Shown here: positions 23,882 through 31,255 of the stretch, piece by piece
How positions within the stretch are numbered: the first letter of the stretch is position 1
Layout of the letters: each line of letters starts with the position of its first letter
NCBI GenBank assembly: GCA_031432545.1
Contig: JAVKGX010000017.1
Coordinates: forward strand, 1 to 32,148
Length of the DNA stretch: 32,148 nt
DNA from: Armatimonadota bacterium
GTDB taxonomy: Bacteria; Sysuimicrobiota; Sysuimicrobiia; Sysuimicrobiales; Sysuimicrobiaceae
Direction of reading: 5' to 3'
Translations under genes and position numbers: made by a program
The notes under the pieces: model-generated
Seen by the model: only the letters and a program-made list of their open reading frames with translations
What the model was told of the DNA's origin: nothing
Databases searched by the model: none

Positions 23882-25245
23882 GCCAATCTCTCCTTCCACG
23901 GCTGGCGGCCGACCGCAGCCCGCAACGCGGCGGCGCCCAGCACCACCAGCACCAGCGACGCCAGCGCGAACGCCCCCGAGCCCTGTCCACCCCGGAACGC
24001 CACCGGGACCTCAGGACGCATGAGCGGGTGGGGGTCGGTGACAAGCACCTGCGGGGCGAACACCGGAACGGTCCGCGCCGCGAAGTCCACCGCCGCGACC
24101 GCCGCGCTTCCCCACAGCAACCGCGCGCCGGGCACGACTTCGTCCAGTCCTTCGAACCAACGGCGCGCTACGTAGGGGAAGTCGCCCACGCTGTCGCCGT
24201 CGGCGTCCAGTCCCGCGTAGTCGCTCCAGTAGTTCCCGCGGCCGTCGCGCTGCCAGACGTTGTGGGTCTGGGCGCCGCCGTCTACGCGGATTTGCTCGCG
24301 GTTCGCCTCGAAGACGTTGCCCCAGATCGTATTGCCCGACACGTTGCTCAGCAGCAGTATCCCCACGTCGTTGCCGGCGACGACGTTGCCGGCAATCTCG
24401 CCCCGTCCGCCCTCGCGCAGCGGCGTCCCGTCCACGTAGATCCCCGCGGTGTTGCCGGCGAACAGGTTTCCCACCACGCGCACGTCGTCGGACTCCTTCA
24501 GCGCGAGCCCCACCCCGCCGGCGCCGCGGTGCCGCAGGAACCGATTCCCTTCAATGCGGACGCCCGTACTGTACATGACGTAGGCGCCGACCGCGTTGTC
24601 CTCGAAAATGCTGTAAAGGAGGGGTGTGTCGTTCCCGTACATGTAATGCACACCGTAGCGAGCGTCGCGCACGTCGAGGGCGTGCAGCACCGATCCGGTG
24701 GAGAACCACAGAAGCACGTCCCGCATCCTCCGGATCGTGACCTCGGTGAGCGTGACGCGGTTGCTGTACCACAGGCGCACCGCGTCCCCGCGCCGGCTGA
24801 GCGGGAGGTCCTTGCCGATCATCGTCACGCGCCGCACGATCGTGCCGTGGGATTCCTTGAGGTTGACCCCGAACAGTACGTCCTCCATGCGGATGTCCTG
24901 CAAGATGGCTCTTGGTGCGGTGACGTAGACGCCTGCATCCTCGGTGTTCAGCTCCGTCCCACTGCCCCGCAGCGTCACGCCGGTCAGCACCACCCCGGGC
25001 GAAGTGATCGACACGACGGTCCCCGTTCCTCCTCCGTCGATAACCGCACCCGGTCTCCCGGTGATGCGCAGCGGCTTGCGCACAACGATCGGGCCGCGTT
25101 CTGAGCCGCGCACCACGATCTCGCTGCCGGGGGCCGCCGCATCGATGCGGGCCTGCAGCGGCGTTGCCTGCGATGCCGGCGCCCCCGACGAGACGGCGAA
25201 GAACACCGCGGACAGCAAGACGGCCACGCACACCGGTCCGGTCAT
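23878..25245 (-). CDS. nosD: NosD, periplasmic beta-helix Cu maturation protein
   Basis: 455 residues. An N-terminal Sec-type signal (MTGPVCVAVLLSAVFFAVSS) is followed by a long right-handed parallel beta-helix with carbohydrate-binding/CASH-domain repeats such as ITSPGVVLTGVTLRGSG, RRVTMIGKDLPLSRRGDAV and VGNLFAGNTAGIYVDGT. The C-terminal motifs RGNYWSDYAGLDADGDSVGD and YVARRWFEGLDEVVPGARLLWGS are the classic NosD ending, before a final membrane helix. ATG 25245 overlaps the nosB stop and has GGAGG ten bases upstream; the frame is open further upstream but that lies inside nosB. It works outside the cytoplasm with NosFY to build CuZ. Confidence 0.92.
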   Translation of the reverse strand: MTGPVCVAVLLSAVFFAVSSGAPASQATPLQARIDAAAPGSEIVVRGSERGPIVVRKPLRITGRPGAVIDGGGTGTVVSITSPGVVLTGVTLRGSGTELNTEDAGVYVTAPRAILQDIRMEDVLFGVNLKESHGTIVRRVTMIGKDLPLSRRGDAVRLWYSNRVTLTEVTIRRMRDVLLWFSTGSVLHALDVRDARYGVHYMYGNDTPLLYSIFEDNAVGAYVMYSTGVRIEGNRFLRHRGAGGVGLALKESDDVRVVGNLFAGNTAGIYVDGTPLREGGRGEIAGNVVAGNDVGILLLSNVSGNTIWGNVFEANREQIRVDGGAQTHNVWQRDGRGNYWSDYAGLDADGDSVGDFPYVARRWFEGLDEVVPGARLLWGSAAVAAVDFAARTVPVFAPQVLVTDPHPLMRPEVPVAFRGGQGSGAFALASLVLVVLGAAALRAAVGRQPWKERLA

Positions 25246-25970
25246 CTCCCGCCGCCTCCGATGCGAGGGACCGCCGTGACGGCGCGGGGCGAACTGCGTC
25301 GGTCGCGGACGAGGTCGTAGATCGCCAGACCCGCGGCCGCGAGTGCGAGAAAGAAGCCGGGGCCGAACATGGCCACCGTCGCGAACTGCGCGATCTCGCC
25401 CCGTCCCAGGATCACTGGCATGAATGGCTCCAGGCGGATCGGCGCCGCCGGATCCAGAGAGTGCCCGAAGCGCCACAGCCAGTATGCGATGTCGGCGACG
25501 ACCGCCGCGGGGAAGGCGATCGCCGGAAGACGCAGGAGGACTCGGAACCGCCGGACCCACGCCGACAGCGCCAGGCCCAGCGCGAACAGCAGCACGGTGG
25601 GGACGGCCACGCTGCGTTCGAGCGGCGCCGCCTCGTCGAGCGCCTTCATCCCGATGTAGTGGTTGAGGTTGCTGATCTCGTCCGTGTCGCCCTTCACGTG
25701 CGTCAGGTACACGCTCGCGCGCAGCCCGCCCGGATACTGCGGCGCGTACAGCGTGATCGTCCAGTAGGGAAACAGCAGCGACGCGACGAGCAGGACAGCC
25801 GCGAAGACGGGCACCGGCGGGTGCACCATCGGCCGGGCCACTGGGACGTTCACCCGTACAAGCTTACGGGCCGCCGCGGCCGCTTCGGGGCCGCCTTTGG
25901 AGGCGGGATGGCCGGGGGCGTCCCCGCCGGCCACCCACTCCCGCTTCCGCGCCCGGGTGCCCAGGGTCAC
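25242..25970 (-). CDS. nosB: NosB-like membrane protein of clade II nos clusters
   Basis: Up to 242 residues from GTG 25970, overlapping the nosZ stop (GTGA). A downstream GTG giving VNVPVARPMVHPP would remove the Ala/Lys-rich start. Four membrane segments are visible, including PVFAAVLLVASLLFPYW, a segment around AVPTVLLFALGLALSAWV, LPAIAFPAAVVADIAYWLW and FATVAMFGPGFFLALAAA. The loop ISNLNHYIGMKALDEA is a NosB-type feature. NosB is specific to Sec-type (clade II) nitrous oxide reductase clusters, where it follows nosZ directly; its biochemical function is not established. It is placed in the operon between nosZ and nosD. Confidence 0.82.
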   Translation of the reverse strand: MTLGTRARKREWVAGGDAPGHPASKGGPEAAAAARKLVRVNVPVARPMVHPPVPVFAAVLLVASLLFPYWTITLYAPQYPGGLRASVYLTHVKGDTDEISNLNHYIGMKALDEAAPLERSVAVPTVLLFALGLALSAWVRRFRVLLRLPAIAFPAAVVADIAYWLWRFGHSLDPAAPIRLEPFMPVILGRGEIAQFATVAMFGPGFFLALAAAGLAIYDLVRDRRSSPRAVTAVPRIGGGGR

Positions 25971-27940
25971 GGAGCGACCTCCAGATACCCCATCATCTCC
26001 AGGTGCAGCGCCGAGCAGAACTCGGTGCAGTAGAAGGGGAACACACCGGGCGTCGTCGCCCGGAACCTGACCGTCTCGTGCTTGCCCGGTTCGAGGCTGA
26101 GGTTGATGTTGTAACCGGCCAGCGCGAAGCCGTGGATCGCATCCTTGGTCTTCTCGATGTTGGTGATGTGGAACACCACGGTGTCCCCCCGCCGTACGCG
26201 GATTCGGTCGGGCGTGAAGTGGCTGCGCATCGCGGTCATGTACACGTGCACCGTGTTGCCCTCGCGGACGATCCGCTGCTTGCCGGGCTGCACCGCCCGC
26301 GGGTCGGGCTGCATCGTCAGCGGGTTGGTCCCCACCGGGTAGGTCTCCCACGACTTGACCTTGCTGATCGGGATGATCTGCGCCAGGTGTGGTTCGCCGA
26401 CCCCGATGGGCATGTTGTACAGCAGCTTCATCTCGTCGCCGCTGATGTCGATGAGCTGAAAGTTCTGCGGGAACAGCGGGCCCACGTTGCTGTACTGGTC
26501 GACCGACCACTTGTTCATGGCCACCAGGTACTTCCCGCCCGGCTTGACCGTGTCGCCCTCGACCGCGGTGAGGTGCCCGATGTTGTACTGTACCGGCAGC
26601 TTCTGGACAAGCTTCCAGGCGTCGTCACCCGTTTTGTACGGTGGGCCGAGCGTCCACTTTGCGACGGCGCTGTCCAGAAACAGGCTCGTGTAGGCGTTGC
26701 CCTTGTCGTCGAACATCGTGTGCAGCGGGCCCAACCCGATCTTCACCTGAGCAGCCACGACCGCGTCGAACTTCAGGATCGGCACGCCGTACGGGTCGCG
26801 ACCGCTGAAGGCCTGATCCCGGATCGCCTGCTGGATCTTCTCGAAGCTGTAGACGGTCACGTTGGGGTCGAGCTTCCCGCCGACCACGATGTAGTCGCCG
26901 CGCGGGGCGACGTCGTTGCCGTGCGGACTCTTCGGCTGCGGGGCGAAGTACAGGACTCCGTTGTCCACCGCCTCCTTGAGCGTCAGGACGCGCATACCGT
27001 TCACGACGGTGCCCTTGCCCTGCGCGACCAACTCCGCAGCCTTGCGGTAGTCGATGATGTGCAGGTAGTCCATGTCGTTGGCGGACGCCCCGATCTCCAC
27101 CGGTGGCTTGCCCTCGAGCGTGCCGCCGATCGCACGCTCCGTGTTGAACGAGTTGATGAACACCCAGCCGTCGCTGACGAGCTTGCCGAAGTCCGCCAGG
27201 TCCTGCCAGTAGGGAGGCAGCTCAATCTGGAACGACCGAGCGGGGTCGATGCGCCCCTTGTCGCGGTCGAAGCGCCAGAAGGTCGCCAGCCCGCGGAAGT
27301 ACTGATTGTAGTTCTCCTGCGTTACGGGCATAGGACGCGGCGGGAACGGGATCGCGTACTGCGTGCTCTCGAGGACGTAGTCGGTGTTCGGGCTGACCAC
27401 CGCCCCGTGGTTGCTCCACGCGTTCGGATTCTTGACGATCTGCTTGGTCGCGAAGTCACGGAGGTCGATCACCGCCATGCGCGCGTTGCCCTTGTCGTTA
27501 ATGAACAGGAACTGCCCGTCGTACTCCCCGTTGGTCTCGCTCAACGCCGGGTGGTGAGTGTCGCCCCACGAGATCGGGGTTCGGTCGGCCCCGTGGTGAC
27601 CCAGGACCTCCTGGGTCTCTTGGCTGAAGCCGTACCCCTGCCACGGTTCCGGCGCGAACACGCCGATCACGCGCAGCAGTCGCATGGACGGGATGCCGAT
27701 GACGAGCACCTGCCCGCCCTGGCCGCCGGACGTGAACATCAGATAGTCGTCGTACTTTCCCGGCGGCACGTAGGTCTGGATCGCAGCCCTCACCTGCTCC
27801 GGTGTCAGCTCTCGGGCCTGGATCAGGCCCTGGAGGTCCTGGGGCAGCGCGGCACCACCCCCTCCCGTCTGGCAGCCCGCCAGTGCCAAGGCGACCGCCA
27901 GCACGGCGATGGCGCTCAATGACATCCGATTGGCTCTCAT
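25967..27940 (-). CDS. nosZ: Nitrous oxide reductase, clade II (Sec-type) NosZ
   Basis: 657 residues. The reaction is N2O + 2e- + 2H+ to N2 + H2O. The signal lacks a Tat twin-Arg and ends in a lipobox (ALAGC, Cys23), so it is a Sec-exported lipoprotein-type enzyme, the hallmark of clade II. The seven-bladed propeller holds the His ligands for CuZ in DTHHPA, WSNHGAV, SPHGND, GPLHTMFDDKGNAYTS, NIGHLTAVEGD and GEPHLAQI. The C-terminal cupredoxin domain has the CuA ligands C638, C642, H646 and M649 plus an earlier His. The ATG at 27940 overlaps the Rrf2 stop. It catalyses the last step of denitrification; no nir/nor genes are in the window. Confidence 0.97.
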   Translation of the reverse strand: MRANRMSLSAIAVLAVALALAGCQTGGGGAALPQDLQGLIQARELTPEQVRAAIQTYVPPGKYDDYLMFTSGGQGGQVLVIGIPSMRLLRVIGVFAPEPWQGYGFSQETQEVLGHHGADRTPISWGDTHHPALSETNGEYDGQFLFINDKGNARMAVIDLRDFATKQIVKNPNAWSNHGAVVSPNTDYVLESTQYAIPFPPRPMPVTQENYNQYFRGLATFWRFDRDKGRIDPARSFQIELPPYWQDLADFGKLVSDGWVFINSFNTERAIGGTLEGKPPVEIGASANDMDYLHIIDYRKAAELVAQGKGTVVNGMRVLTLKEAVDNGVLYFAPQPKSPHGNDVAPRGDYIVVGGKLDPNVTVYSFEKIQQAIRDQAFSGRDPYGVPILKFDAVVAAQVKIGLGPLHTMFDDKGNAYTSLFLDSAVAKWTLGPPYKTGDDAWKLVQKLPVQYNIGHLTAVEGDTVKPGGKYLVAMNKWSVDQYSNVGPLFPQNFQLIDISGDEMKLLYNMPIGVGEPHLAQIIPISKVKSWETYPVGTNPLTMQPDPRAVQPGKQRIVREGNTVHVYMTAMRSHFTPDRIRVRRGDTVVFHITNIEKTKDAIHGFALAGYNINLSLEPGKHETVRFRATTPGVFPFYCTEFCSALHLEMMGYLEVAP

Positions 27941-28404
27941 CGTCCTCCTCCTTCCTTTTGCTGATGGTCCACACTCTGGCACTCGAATCGGCGCTCGAAA
28001 GCCGCCGGCGACGAAAGGGCGGCCAGCGTCGTATCCGCCATGCGCGCGGCGATCCATGGCCGCAATGATGCCCACAAGGAGTGCAACGGGCAGGGCGCCC
28101 GGTCGGAACAGCCGTTGCCCCAGAACGCGCAGCGCGCGAACAGGTCCGGCCCCTCGATGCCTTCGAGGATTTCCCGGACCGTGATCCGCTGCGGTTCGCG
28201 CGCCAGCCTGTAGCCGCGCCGGCGCCCGCGGTGGGACGCGAGCAGTCCGCAGGCGACGAGCTTGCGCAACGTCTTCGCCAGGAATGCGGGCGGAAGCCCG
28301 TTGGCGCGCGCGATCTGCACGAGCGGGACGATCGCTCCCTGCGGTTGGGAAGCCAGATACCTCAGGCTCACCAGCGCGTACTCGCTTTCCTTGACGAGGT
28401 GCAT
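27937..28404 (-). CDS. Rrf2-family Fe-S regulator, first gene of the nos operon
   Basis: 155 residues. The N-terminal winged helix begins MHLVKESEYALVSLRYLA. Three cysteines suited to an Fe-S cluster follow, C92-x6-C99-x5-C105 (RCAFWGNGCSDRAPC). This layout is like NsrR/IscR/RirA proteins that sense NO, Fe-S status or iron. Its stop overlaps the nosZ ATG (ATGA), so it probably controls its own operon. The last residues are basic and Gln-rich and unlike the conserved domain. A ~160-bp spacer upstream holds an inverted repeat that might be its operator. Whether the signal is NO, O2 or Fe-S demand is not visible. Confidence 0.92.
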   Translation of the reverse strand: MHLVKESEYALVSLRYLASQPQGAIVPLVQIARANGLPPAFLAKTLRKLVACGLLASHRGRRRGYRLAREPQRITVREILEGIEGPDLFARCAFWGNGCSDRAPCPLHSLWASLRPWIAARMADTTLAALSSPAAFERRFECQSVDHQQKEGGGR

Positions 28405-28471
28405 GCTCTCTTCCGCTCCCCATACGCGCGAGCCCGGCGGCCGCCGCCTTCAGCGATCGCCAGGCTCGCCT

Positions 28472-28505
28472 TCGGTGGACCCAGCGGACCCGTTGAGTCC
28501 ACCGA
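28472..28505 (-). promoter_or_regulatory. Inverted repeat upstream of the Rrf2-nos operon
   Basis: TCGGTGGAC (28472-28480) and GTCCACCGA (28497-28505) form a perfect 9-bp inverted repeat with a 16-base spacer, 68-101 bases upstream of the Rrf2 ATG and about 60 bases after the CuA gene stop. It could be an operator, or a hairpin ending the upstream unit. There is no T-run, which favours a regulatory role slightly. It lacks the classic FNR/Dnr form TTGAT-N4-ATCAA. Confidence 0.5.
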
Positions 28506-28564
28506 CAGCCTACGGTGCCATGTGGGGAGTCGCCATCGGGCGCAGACCCGATTTTCTGGGCCAG

Positions 28565-29005
28565 TCACCGCCGGACGACGAGTTGACCGACCATCTCGGC
28601 GTGGCGCGGACTGCAGACCAGGTTGCAGGCGAACGGGAAGTGCCCTTCCTTGTCGGCGACGAACTCGACTCTCTGCTCCTTGCCGGGCAACAGTGGCAGT
28701 ACCTTCACGCCGAATGAAGCCAGCTCGAACCCGTGTGGGGTGTCGACGGCTCGAAGGACCAGGCGCACCCGGGTGCCCCTGCGGACCACGATCGTCTTCT
28801 CGCTCCACCCGCCCCTTTCCGGCGCGCGTGCTTGCAGCCTCACCGTCGCGGTTGCGGTTGGGGAAAATGGCGCGGCCGCGACAACCGTCGGCGCCTCCGT
28901 CCGTGCAATTGGCCCGACCGACCGAACGGCGACTGCCGCGCCGACCACCGCCAGCGCGGCCAGGGCGAGCGCCAACCGGCCGACCAGGCGGTCGACGTCC
29001 GTCAC
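28565..29005 (-). CDS. Membrane-anchored CuA protein (COX2/NosZ CuA-like)
   Basis: 146 residues. One hydrophobic segment (about 9-27, LALALAALAVVGAAVAV) anchors a cupredoxin domain carrying a complete binuclear CuA ligand set: H91 (TPHGF), C127, C131, H135 and M138 (ACNLVCSPRHAEM). This is the pattern of the CuA domain of cytochrome oxidase subunit II and of NosZ itself, here free-standing. GTG 29005 overlaps the preceding cupredoxin stop (GTGA). It would accept electrons from a small carrier or quinol route outside the membrane and could pass them on to NosZ. No oxidase subunit I gene is seen. Its position just before the nos operon supports, but does not prove, that route. Confidence 0.88.
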   Translation of the reverse strand: MTDVDRLVGRLALALAALAVVGAAVAVRSVGPIARTEAPTVVAAAPFSPTATATVRLQARAPERGGWSEKTIVVRRGTRVRLVLRAVDTPHGFELASFGVKVLPLLPGKEQRVEFVADKEGHFPFACNLVCSPRHAEMVGQLVVRR

Positions 29006-29367
29006 GGCTTGACCACCAGAGTACCGACCATCCCCGCCTCGCGGTGCCCGGGGACGTCGCACTCCATGCGGTAGCGCCCGGGCTGTGCCCGGATCTCCAA
29101 CTCAAGGTCCCTGCTCTGCCCGGGCGGAATCGGCGGGGTGCCGAGCCCGAGGTCAGGCAGCACGAAGTCGTGCTCTACCGTGCCGGTGTTCTTCAGCTTG
29201 AAGACGACCTTGCCGCGGCTCACCTCGATCGTCGCGGGCTCGAACCGGAACTCGCTTAAGCCGACCTCGATCTCCTGGGCCGGGGCCGCCTGCTGCCGAG
29301 GCTGGCCAGAGGGGCCGCAGGCCACGAGCAACGAGGCGACCAATACCGTCATCAACAGGACTCGCAT
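29002..29367 (-). CDS. Type 1 blue copper lipoprotein (plastocyanin/azurin-like)
   Basis: 121 residues with a lipobox at Cys17 (SLLVAC). The domain has the type 1 copper ligands H66 (EHDF), C103, H108 and M113 (ECDVPGH then REAGM) in the spacing of plastocyanin-like cupredoxins. It is thus a predicted periplasmic or outer-face electron carrier, tethered by lipid. Its stop overlaps the CuA gene start, and the multicopper oxidase gene is 36 bp upstream in the same orientation, so the three form one operon. The name of the donor or acceptor is not known. Confidence 0.9.
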   Translation of the reverse strand: MRVLLMTVLVASLLVACGPSGQPRQQAAPAQEIEVGLSEFRFEPATIEVSRGKVVFKLKNTGTVEHDFVLPDLGLGTPPIPPGQSRDLELEIRAQPGRYRMECDVPGHREAGMVGTLVVKP

Positions 29368-29403
29368 GGGTGTGTCGCACCTCCCCGAGTTGTGAAATTC
29401 GGT

Positions 29404-30384
29404 TCACCGCACGATCAGAGCCGTCACCATGCCATGCATGCCGTGGTCGGATTCGGCGTGGCTGAGGATGTGGCAGTGGAAGGCCCACACGCCGGGTTCC
29501 GTGGCATCGATCACCACGTCGATCCGTTCGCCCGGCGCAATGTTCAGGGTGTCCACCATGTACGGTTGCGGCAAGGGGTATCCGTCCTTGGCCATGACGC
29601 GCATCGGCATGCCGTGCAGGTGCATCGGGTGGATGATCAGTCCCTCGTTCATGAACCGCACGCGCAGCCGCTCCCCCCGTCGGACCACGATCGGCTCGGT
29701 CGCCGGGAAGCCCTTGCCGTTGATCGTGTAACCGAGCGGCCCGTCGTTGAGGATCATCACCACGTCGTGGTTCACTCGGGGCTCCCCCCGCTTGTCCCGC
29801 GGCTCAACGATGAACGCGCCCAGCAATCCCATCGGCACCTGACGGTCGGCCGCGTGGTGGGAATGGTACATGTGCGAACCGGGATTGCGCGCGGTTAGCT
29901 CGTAGACGAACGTCTCACCGGGTTTGACCGGCGGCTGCGTGATGTAGGGGACGCCATCCATGCTGTTCGGTACGACCAGACCGTGCCAGTGGATCGCCGT
30001 ACTTTCGGGCAACTCGTTCTTGAAGATCACCCGCACGCGGTCGCCCTCGGTCACGCGGATCGTGGGGCCCGGGACGGTGCCGTTGTAAGCGAAGGCGCGT
30101 CGCTTTTCGCCCGGCGTGACCTCCCACTCGATCTCCGAGGCCGTGATCCGGAAGACCTTGACGCCGTCGACGACCTCCGGCTCGATGGGCTGCGCTCCCC
30201 TCCCTTCGGTCTTTGCGGGGAACGCCTTCACGACGGCCTCGTGCATCTGGTCGATCATCTGCGCACGCTCCGCCGCGGTGGGCGTGTGCGTGGCCTCGGG
30301 GGTGGGAGCCACCGCGCCCCGTGGCGCACACGCACCGAGGGTAAGAGCGGCCGCGATCAGGACCTGCCCGGCGAGTTTCGACAT
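29404..30384 (-). CDS. Two-domain multicopper oxidase lipoprotein
   Basis: 326 residues with a lipobox Cys19 (TLGAC). The four copper-binding clusters are HWH (132-134), H-x2-H-S-H-H (171-177), HPMHLH (252-257) and HCHILSH (303-309), plus T1 ligands C304 and M316. All sites for the T1 and trinuclear centres are present in a two-domain chain, the size of two-domain laccase-like enzymes that trimerise. It lacks the NirK-type catalytic arrangement (no HxxC...PGM type 1 site), so a copper nitrite reductase is unlikely. It could oxidise copper or a small electron donor and pass or use electrons with the downstream cupredoxin. ATG 30384 has AGGAGGAC upstream. Confidence 0.88.
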   Translation of the reverse strand: MSKLAGQVLIAAALTLGACAPRGAVAPTPEATHTPTAAERAQMIDQMHEAVVKAFPAKTEGRGAQPIEPEVVDGVKVFRITASEIEWEVTPGEKRRAFAYNGTVPGPTIRVTEGDRVRVIFKNELPESTAIHWHGLVVPNSMDGVPYITQPPVKPGETFVYELTARNPGSHMYHSHHAADRQVPMGLLGAFIVEPRDKRGEPRVNHDVVMILNDGPLGYTINGKGFPATEPIVVRRGERLRVRFMNEGLIIHPMHLHGMPMRVMAKDGYPLPQPYMVDTLNIAPGERIDVVIDATEPGVWAFHCHILSHAESDHGMHGMVTALIVR

Positions 30385-30518
30385 CCGCCTGTCCTCCTAC
30401 TTTGGCCTTCGCCGACGATGCTACTGGCCTGGCAGGCCGCCGGACATCGGGTCCATCACGGATTTCCGGGTCGGTCGAGCACCCGATGCCATTTCGACGC
30501 CCGACCGGATGGGCACCG

Positions 30519-30550
30519 GCCCGTGGCCGCACTACACTCCGGCCACGGGC
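30519..30550 (+). promoter_or_regulatory. Perfect 11-bp inverted repeat between divergent genes
   Basis: GCCCGTGGCCG (30519-30529) and CGGCCACGGGC (30540-30550) with a 10-base spacer lie between the multicopper oxidase (start 30384) and the CBS gene (start 30572). It is 21 bases before the latter ATG. Either an operator for a regulator of the copper/nos genes, or an RNA hairpin near the CBS ribosome site, would fit. Confidence 0.65.
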
Positions 30551-30571
30551 ATTCGCGGTCGAGGTGCGGGG

Positions 30572-31252
30572 ATGGTGGTCCGCGACGTGATGACAGCCAA
30601 TCCGGTGGCGATCGAGCCGGACACGACCTTAGAGGAAGCGACGCGCCTGATGCGTGAGAGGAAGTTTCGACACCTGCCCGTCCTGCGGGGTGGGAAGCTG
30701 GTCGGGATCGTGACGTGGACCGACCTGATGCGGGCGGCGCCGTCCCCGGCGACATCGCTGTCAGTCTGGGAAATTCCTGCGCTGCTCGCCAAGGCCCACG
30801 TAGCCGATGTCATGACGCGGGAAGTGATCACGGTCGGCCCCAACACGCTGGTGGAGGACGCCGCCTACCTGTTGCGCAAGCACAAGATCGGCGCGTTGCC
30901 CGTCACCGACCAGGGCAGTTTGGTGGGCATCGTCACCGAGAGCGATCTGTTCGACGCTCTGATCTACCTGCGCGGGGGAGACATCGCGGGTGTACACTTA
31001 TCGGTGAACCTGCACAATGGGGTGGAGGACCTCGTCTCGCTCGCACGGGCCCTACAGCCTCTGTTCGATGGCTCGGAGCGCATCGCGCTGTCCGTGCGGC
31101 TGAACGGGTCGGTGCGGCGGGCGGACCTACGGATAGCGACCGACTCGCCCCTGTTGCTGGCCGAGCACCTCGCGGCCGCTGGACTCGAAGTCTCCCACCT
31201 GCGCTTCGAGCCGGCGGTCCGTGATGACAAAACCCGGGTGGGACAGAACTGA
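30572..31252 (+). CDS. Tandem CBS-domain protein with an uncharacterised C-terminal domain
   Basis: 226 residues. Two CBS motifs are seen: VVRDVMTANPVAIEPDTTLEEATRLM ... FRHLPVLRGGKLVGIVTWTDLM and VADVMTREVITVGPNTLVEDAAYLL ... IGALPVTDQGSLVGIVTESDL. A Bateman pair of this type binds adenosine nucleotides and acts as an energy or ligand sensor. The remaining ~95 residues (from about LSVNLHNGVEDL) have an ACT-like mixed beta/alpha appearance I cannot name. The gene diverges from the copper oxidase operon; its role there is unknown. GAGGTG is a reasonable ribosome site before ATG 30572. It converges with the metal ATPase with a 3-bp gap. Confidence 0.87.
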   Translation: MVVRDVMTANPVAIEPDTTLEEATRLMRERKFRHLPVLRGGKLVGIVTWTDLMRAAPSPATSLSVWEIPALLAKAHVADVMTREVITVGPNTLVEDAAYLLRKHKIGALPVTDQGSLVGIVTESDLFDALIYLRGGDIAGVHLSVNLHNGVEDLVSLARALQPLFDGSERIALSVRLNGSVRRADLRIATDSPLLLAEHLAAAGLEVSHLRFEPAVRDDKTRVGQN

Positions 31253-31255
31253 CCG

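Noticed and set aside
26003-27922. Long open frame (639 codons) on the + strand across nosZ
   Set aside because: It is antisense to NosZ, whose ligands and domains are all present. The translated product is Arg/Val/Asp rich with no recognisable domain.
28405-28564. FNR/Dnr box in front of the nos operon
   Set aside because: No TTGAT-N4-ATCAA-like sequence was found in the spacer.
29404-30384. Copper nitrite reductase (nirK) assignment for the multicopper oxidase
   Set aside because: It has HSHH and HCHILSH trinuclear clusters of a laccase-type two-domain oxidase and lacks the NirK type 1/type 2 ligand arrangement.
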